Shown here: positions 60,021 through 64,000 of the stretch, piece after piece
Position numbering within the stretch: the stretch's first letter is position 1
How the letters are laid out: the number at the start of each line of letters is the position of its first letter
Assembly: GCF_014205225.1 (NCBI RefSeq)
Contig: NZ_JACHNB010000001.1
Coordinates: 1,488,001-1,552,000, forward strand
DNA length: 64,000 nucleotides
Reading direction: 5' to 3'
Source of the DNA: Actinoplanes octamycinicus
GTDB taxonomy: Bacteria > Actinomycetota > Actinomycetes > Mycobacteriales > Micromonosporaceae
Made by a program: the position numbers and the translations under genes
Notes under the pieces: generated by a model
Told to the model about the DNA's origin: nothing
What the model saw: the letters and a program-made list of their open reading frames with translations, nothing else
Databases searched by the model: none

Positions 60021-61337
60021 TCATGAGACCGCGCGGCGCCGCCGGCGCGGCTCCTCCGCGGGGACATCCGCGGGCGAGGTGAGCAGGAAACCCACGCGAG
60101 CCCCACCCAGCGGGCTCCGCCCGACGACCAATTGCCCCTGTACGGTATCCGCCGCCCGCCGCACGATGTCCAGCCCGAGCCCGGTCGACCCGGCGCCGCT
60201 GAACCCACGTTGCACGGCAGCCGCCGGATCGGCGATGCCCGGCCCCGCGTCGTCCACCAGCAGCCCGGTCGACGAGACGCTGACCCGGAACGCGACGCCC
60301 TCCGGGGTGTGCGAGAAGACGTTGCCCAGCATCGCGTCGACCACCAGGATCACCTCGCTCTGCGGCATCGCCACCATCACCGGCTCGTGCCCGCCGACCA
60401 CCTCCCAGGGCCGCTCCTGGTCCTCGGCCAGCACCGACCAGAAGGCGAGCCGGTCGGCCAGCACCTCGACCAGGTCGCACTGCTCGGTGCCGCGCACCTC
60501 GACGCCCAGCCGGGCGCCGTTGATGATCGCGTCGAGCTCCTCGTCGAGCAGGTCGCAGGCGTCCCGCATCCGGTCGGCGATCGGACCCGGCGGGATGGTC
60601 TCGGCGTCCAGGCGGAGCGCGGTCAGCGGCGTACGCAAGCGGTGGGAGAGGTCAGCGGCCAGTTCCCGCTCGCGGTCCAGCAGGCGCCGCAGATCCCCGG
60701 CCATCGTGTTGAACGCCTGCGCGGCGTCGCGCAGCTCGCGCGGCCCGGTCGGCTCGATCCGCTCGTTGAGCTCGCCGCCGCCGAGCCGGCGGGTGGCCGC
60801 CGCCAGGTTCCGGGTGGCCCGCACCAGCTGGGCGCCGAGCCGGTCGGCGAGCAGCGTCGAGCCGCCGACCAGCACCACGGCCAGCCCGCCGAGGGCCAGC
60901 CAGGCGGACCAGACGCCACGCCGCATCTCCTCGTCGGTGACGAAGACCTCGACCACCACGGTCCGGCCGTCGGTCAGCACGGTCGGCTGCAGGTAGGCGA
61001 GGCCGCCGTCGGCGTCCGCGGTCGCCGACCGGCGCTGTTTCGCGGCCCGTTCCACGGTCTCCGGCGCCAGGTGCGAGGTGCCGATCGGGTCCAGGCCCGG
61101 CAGGTGGACGGCGAGCAGCCCGGCGCTGCCGGCCGAGGTGCTGGCCACCGCGTTGGTCAGCGCGGTCGGGTCGGCGTTCACGCCGAGCACGGTGACCATC
61201 GAGGTGGCCTGCTGGCGCGCCTCGGAGACGGCCTTGTCGTGGGCGATCTGCCAGATCGCCACGGCGAGCGGGACCAGGAAGGCCAGCGCCACCATCGAGG
61301 TGATCGCCAGGGCCAGCCGGTTGAGCGCCCACCTCAC
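60021..61337 (-). CDS. Two-component sensor histidine kinase
   Basis: 438 residues; the GTG at 61337 overlaps the regulator stop (GTGA). Helix 1 about 8-30, an extracytoplasmic domain of about 110 residues, helix 2 about 143-165, HAMP about 166-220, and a DHp domain with the phospho-accepting His232 in ADLSHRLRTPLTALRLD. HATPase with the N-box-like VDAMLGNVFSHTPEG, G1 VDDAGPGI and G2 STGLGLDIVRRAA. The signal is unknown. Partner of the regulator encoded just upstream. Confidence 0.94.
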   Translation of the reverse strand: MRWALNRLALAITSMVALAFLVPLAVAIWQIAHDKAVSEARQQATSMVTVLGVNADPTALTNAVASTSAGSAGLLAVHLPGLDPIGTSHLAPETVERAAKQRRSATADADGGLAYLQPTVLTDGRTVVVEVFVTDEEMRRGVWSAWLALGGLAVVLVGGSTLLADRLGAQLVRATRNLAAATRRLGGGELNERIEPTGPRELRDAAQAFNTMAGDLRRLLDRERELAADLSHRLRTPLTALRLDAETIPPGPIADRMRDACDLLDEELDAIINGARLGVEVRGTEQCDLVEVLADRLAFWSVLAEDQERPWEVVGGHEPVMVAMPQSEVILVVDAMLGNVFSHTPEGVAFRVSVSSTGLLVDDAGPGIADPAAAVQRGFSGAGSTGLGLDIVRRAADTVQGQLVVGRSPLGGARVGFLLTSPADVPAEEPRRRRRAVS

Positions 61338-62020
61338 TGCGGGTCGACCATCATCACGCCGACACCGCGGACGGTGTGCAGGAAGCGCGGCTTCGCGGCG
61401 GTCTCCCCGAGCTTGCGGCGCAGCCAGGAGATGTGCACGTCGATGGTCTGCTCCTCGCCGATCCGGGCCTGGTTCCACACCTGGTTCATCAGCTCCCGCC
61501 GGCTGATCACCTGGCCGACCCGCTCGGCCAGGTAGGCCAGCACGTCGAACTCGCGGCGGGTCAGCTGCAGCGGCTCCCCACGCAGCTCGGCCCGGCGCTG
61601 CCGCGGCTTGATCACCAGCTCACCCACGGTGATCGCGTTCGGCGCCTGCTCGGTGGTGGTCCGCGCCCGGCGCAGCACCGCGGAGATCCGGGCCAGGATG
61701 TGCCCGCCGGAGAACGGCTTGGTCACGTAGTCGTCGGCGCCGGCGCTGAGCAGTGCGATGATGTCCGCCTCCGAGCGCCGGGCGGTCGCCACGATCACCG
61801 GCACGTCGGAGACGGTACGCATCATCCGCAGCGCGTCGGTGCCGTCGATGTCGGGCAGCCCGAGGTCGAGGATGACCAGGTCGGGCCGCTCCTGAGTGAC
61901 GATCTTCAGAGCTTGGGCAGCCTGGCCCACCGGGCGCACCACGTGCCCGGCATCGGTCAGCGCACGGGTGAGTGCGGCCGCGATGTTGCGGTCGTCCTCG
62001 ACCAACAGGATCAACGCCAT
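61334..62020 (-). CDS. OmpR/PhoB family response regulator
   Basis: 228 residues from the ATG at 62020 (MALILLVEDDRNIAAALTRA; an ATG four codons earlier has no better ribosome site). Receiver domain with the acidic pair E8/D9, phospho-acceptor D52 in LVILDLGLPDIDG, Thr at VATARRS and K101 in YVTKPF. The C-terminal winged helix (about 130-228) has LTRREFDVLAYLAERVGQVISRREL and TIDVHISWLRRKLG. Regulates genes on signal from the coupled kinase; targets could include the adjacent secreted enzymes, which is a guess from position. Confidence 0.95.
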   Translation of the reverse strand: MALILLVEDDRNIAAALTRALTDAGHVVRPVGQAAQALKIVTQERPDLVILDLGLPDIDGTDALRMMRTVSDVPVIVATARRSEADIIALLSAGADDYVTKPFSGGHILARISAVLRRARTTTEQAPNAITVGELVIKPRQRRAELRGEPLQLTRREFDVLAYLAERVGQVISRRELMNQVWNQARIGEEQTIDVHISWLRRKLGETAAKPRFLHTVRGVGVMMVDPQ

Positions 62021-62057
62021 GGCGTACACCATAGGACCAGGTGAGAGGATGGGCCTC

Positions 62058-62648
62058 GTGCGATCTTCCAGGTGGGTGCCAATAGCCGGATGGTTCGCGG
62101 CGACCGCGACCAGCATCGTGCTCTCCTGGGTGGCCCTGCTTCCGGTGCTCAACGCGGCCCGGGCGGACGTCGGCACGCTGCCGGATGTCGACCAGGTGCC
62201 GGCCGCGGACGTCGCCTCGGTGCCGCCGGTGACCACGACCGTGCCCGCCCGGCCCGCGCCGCCCGCCAAGTCCCCCGCTCCGGACCAGACGCCGAAGGTC
62301 ACCAAGAAGCCGACCAGAAAGCCGACGTCCGCACCGCCGCCGGCCACGACGACGACGCCGCCCCCGACCGTGGAGAACGGCTGGACCGTCACCACCGATC
62401 AGAACGGGACGAAGAACTACGTCCGCTCGTTCACCGTCGAGGGCGGCCAGGCGGTGATCAAGATGACCGGCGAGGGCGTGGTCTCCCTGGTCACCGCCAC
62501 CCCGGCGGACGGTTACGCGGTGGAGAAGACGCAGAGCGCGCCGGCCGACATGGCGGTCTACTTCAACGAGACCGGGCACAGCTTCATCATCCGCGCGATC
62601 TGGTGGAACGATGCGCCGTTCACCGAGGTCAGCGAGATCGGCTCATAG
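62058..62648 (+). CDS. Hypothetical membrane-anchored or secreted protein
   Basis: 196 residues from the GTG at 62058 (GAGAGG 9 nt upstream; the ATG at 62049 overlaps that site). One N-terminal hydrophobic segment (IAGWFAATATSIVLSWVALL), a Pro/Thr/Lys-rich linker (TPKVTKKPTRKPTSAPPP) and a C-terminal beta-rich domain of about 85 residues (VTTDQNGTKNYVRSFTVEGGQAVIKMTGEGVVSLVTATPA). No family recognised. Divergent from the response regulator gene (37-nt gap), so a possible target of that system. Confidence 0.75.
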   Translation: MRSSRWVPIAGWFAATATSIVLSWVALLPVLNAARADVGTLPDVDQVPAADVASVPPVTTTVPARPAPPAKSPAPDQTPKVTKKPTRKPTSAPPPATTTTPPPTVENGWTVTTDQNGTKNYVRSFTVEGGQAVIKMTGEGVVSLVTATPADGYAVEKTQSAPADMAVYFNETGHSFIIRAIWWNDAPFTEVSEIGS

Positions 62649-62737
62649 AAGTTTCTTAATAGAGCACGCTCCCAGAAACCGTCCAGGGGACCGCAAGGGT
62701 TTTCCCTGATTCGGTGACGACCGTCGATGCATAACGT

Positions 62738-62763
62738 CACACCTCAAGTCATCCAGGTGTGAC
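62738..62763. promoter_or_regulatory. Inverted repeat upstream of the M4 protease gene
   Basis: TCACACCT-(10 nt)-AGGTGTGA, 8-bp perfect arms, 60 nt before the start. Candidate operator; CATAAC at 62731 could be a -10 box next to it. No regulator assigned. Confidence 0.45.
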
Positions 62764-62786
62764 CCATCGTCCACGGACGGTCGAAC

Positions 62787-62810
62787 CCGCCCGCCACCCC
62801 CCGGGCGGGA
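62787..62810 (+). promoter_or_regulatory. Hairpin directly before the ribosome site of the M4 protease gene
   Basis: Stem CCCGCCCG / CGGGCGGG with an 8-nt loop, ending directly before AAAGGAG. Could affect translation initiation or mRNA stability in the 5' leader. Confidence 0.4.
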
Positions 62811-62822
62811 AAGGAGCAGTGC

Positions 62823-64000
62823 GTGAAATCCCGTACCCCTGTCGTCGCCGCCACGGTCGCCGCAACCGCGGTCGCCGCGGTCGCCGTGGCCGTCGCCCAA
62901 CCGGCGACCGCTCAAACTCCGCCGCCCTCGCCTCAGGCCGCCGCCCAGGCCGCGTCCAACCTGCTCGCAGCGCCGCCCGCGGCACTGCACGCCTCCGCGG
63001 GTGAGGCGTTCGTCCAGCACGATGTGATCTCCACCGACAAGCTGCAGTACGTCCCGTTCGACCGCACCTACCAGGGCATTCCGGTGATCGGCGGGGACGG
63101 CGTGGTCGTCACCGACGCGACCGGCCAGATCACCTTCACCTCGGTGGCGCAGGACGCGCCGCTCGGCACGGTCGACACCACCCCCACCCTGAGCGCCGCC
63201 GACTCCCTCAAGGTCGCCAAGAGCGAGCTGAAGTCGGTGACCACCGTCGAGGGCACCAAGCTGGTCATCCTGGCCACCACCGGGACCCCGGCGCTGGCCT
63301 GGGAGTCGACCATCCGGGGCACCAGCGCGGAGGGCCCGAGCCGGCTCACCGTCGACGTGGACGCCGACTCCGGCAAGGTGCTGCGCACCTACGAGCACGT
63401 CACCGACGTGGCCGGCACCGGCACCGGCTGGATCAACGGCTCGGTCAGCCTGGACACCACCCAGTCGGGCAGCAACTACCTGCTGCGTGACCCGAGCATC
63501 GCCACGCTGCAGTGCCAGGACGCGGCGAACAACACGACGTTCAGCGGCACCGACAACGTGTGGGGCAACGGCACCGGGACCAACAAGGAGACCGGCTGCG
63601 TCGACGCCTTCTACTCGGCGCAGAAGGAGAAGGGGATGCTGTCCAGCTGGCTGGGCCGCACCGGCTTCACCAGCAGCGGCGGCGCCTGGCCGATCCGGGT
63701 CGGGCTGAACGACCAGAACGCGTACTACGACGGCACCCAGGTCCAGATCGGCAAGAACACCGCCGGTCAGTGGATCGCCTCGGCCGACGTGGTGGGCCAC
63801 GAGATCGGCCACGGCATCGACGACAACACCCCGGGTGGCATCTCGCGCAGCGGCACCCAGGAGTTCGTCGGCGACGTGTTCGGCGCGGCCACCGAGGCGT
63901 ACGCGAACAACCCGAACGACCCGGCCGACTACCAGGTCGGCGAGGAGGTCAACCTGGTCGGCAGCGGCCCGATCCGGTACATGTACAACCCGTCGCTGGC
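62823..64000 (+). CDS. M4 family (thermolysin-like) secreted metalloprotease, partial
   Basis: First 392 codons; the gene runs off the window. GTG with AAAGGAG 6 nt upstream. Signal peptide (VVAATVAATAVAAVAVAVAQ), an FTP/PepSY-like propeptide (about 35-195: HDVISTDKLQYVPFDRTYQG, VPVIGG-like segment, ALAWESTIRG), then the protease domain from about 200 with the zinc motif HEIGH (His326, Glu327, His330) and Glu347 in TQEFVGDVFG. The spacing between the second His and the Glu is 17 instead of the 20 of thermolysin, as in a branch of actinobacterial M4 enzymes. Extracellular protein degradation. Confidence 0.93.
   Translation, partial: MKSRTPVVAATVAATAVAAVAVAVAQPATAQTPPPSPQAAAQAASNLLAAPPAALHASAGEAFVQHDVISTDKLQYVPFDRTYQGIPVIGGDGVVVTDATGQITFTSVAQDAPLGTVDTTPTLSAADSLKVAKSELKSVTTVEGTKLVILATTGTPALAWESTIRGTSAEGPSRLTVDVDADSGKVLRTYEHVTDVAGTGTGWINGSVSLDTTQSGSNYLLRDPSIATLQCQDAANNTTFSGTDNVWGNGTGTNKETGCVDAFYSAQKEKGMLSSWLGRTGFTSSGGAWPIRVGLNDQNAYYDGTQVQIGKNTAGQWIASADVVGHEIGHGIDDNTPGGISRSGTQEFVGDVFGAATEAYANNPNDPADYQVGEEVNLVGSGPIRYMYNPSL

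Overview
The window is very GC-rich, densely coded actinobacterial chromosome with no rRNA, insertion sequence, prophage or CRISPR array. Many starts are GTG and stop/start overlaps are common. An actinobacterial conservon (cvnABCD), a DUF397/XRE-DUF5753 pair, a TadA-associated protein gene, a DUF574 methyltransferase, an LLM-type flavin oxidoreductase domain and secreted chitin-degrading enzymes together point to Micromonosporaceae, most likely Actinoplanes or a close relative. The genus is inference.

Layout. 1-5.4 kb: a minus-strand dipeptide/oligopeptide ABC transporter operon in the order permease C, binding protein, permease B, ATPase D, ATPase F (cut by the window edge). 5.8-10.8 kb: replication and repair genes recR, ebfC and dnaX, then the SRP RNA and tRNA-Ser(GGA). 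11-15 kb: a 1307-residue secreted protein built from Cys-containing repeats. 15-16.2 kb: a STAS anti-anti-sigma factor, a small gene and tRNA-Ser(CGA). 16.3-27.8 kb: housekeeping and metabolic genes (deoD, tadA with its partner gene, an M23 peptidase, tyrA, a DinB-like protein, mtnA, M48 and DUF885 proteins, and a PHP phosphoesterase).

28.2-35.0 kb: a conservon preceded by an additional membrane sensor-like gene and followed by a Pro-rich protein gene. 35.4-39.6 kb: a three-gene surface-polysaccharide operon (GT2 synthase, UDP-GlcNAc 2-epimerase, Tat-exported DUF2334 deacetylase-like protein). 39.7-47.2 kb: an NTF2-like protein, a dienelactone hydrolase with a divergent TetR, a CBM2-GH18 chitinase, a TetR/MFS efflux pair with a candidate operator, and a TPR-like GGDEF protein. 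47.3-52.8 kb: an accessory stretch with a DUF574 methyltransferase, tandem repeats, hairpins, small unknown genes and the DUF397/XRE pair. 52.8-64 kb: an LLM + FAD-oxidase fusion, purC, an orphan PD-(D/E)XK nuclease-like gene, a beta-propeller protein, an AA10 LPMO coupled to a DUF305 lipoprotein, a two-component system and the 5' part of an M4 protease.

The most unusual signals are these. (1) A roughly 70-bp element lies in the same orientation upstream of both genes of the DUF397/XRE pair; it carries a TGCACGTGCA palindrome and a Cys-rich reading frame with third-position substitutions in its conserved codons. (2) A two-arm intergenic repeat occurs twice in inverted orientation about 35 kb apart, with 126 of 129 bases identical in one arm. 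(3) tadA is bracketed by short tandem repeats, and a 42-47 bp tandem array lies near 48.3 kb. Coordinates, motif positions and counts were worked out by eye from the sequence; no database search was run.
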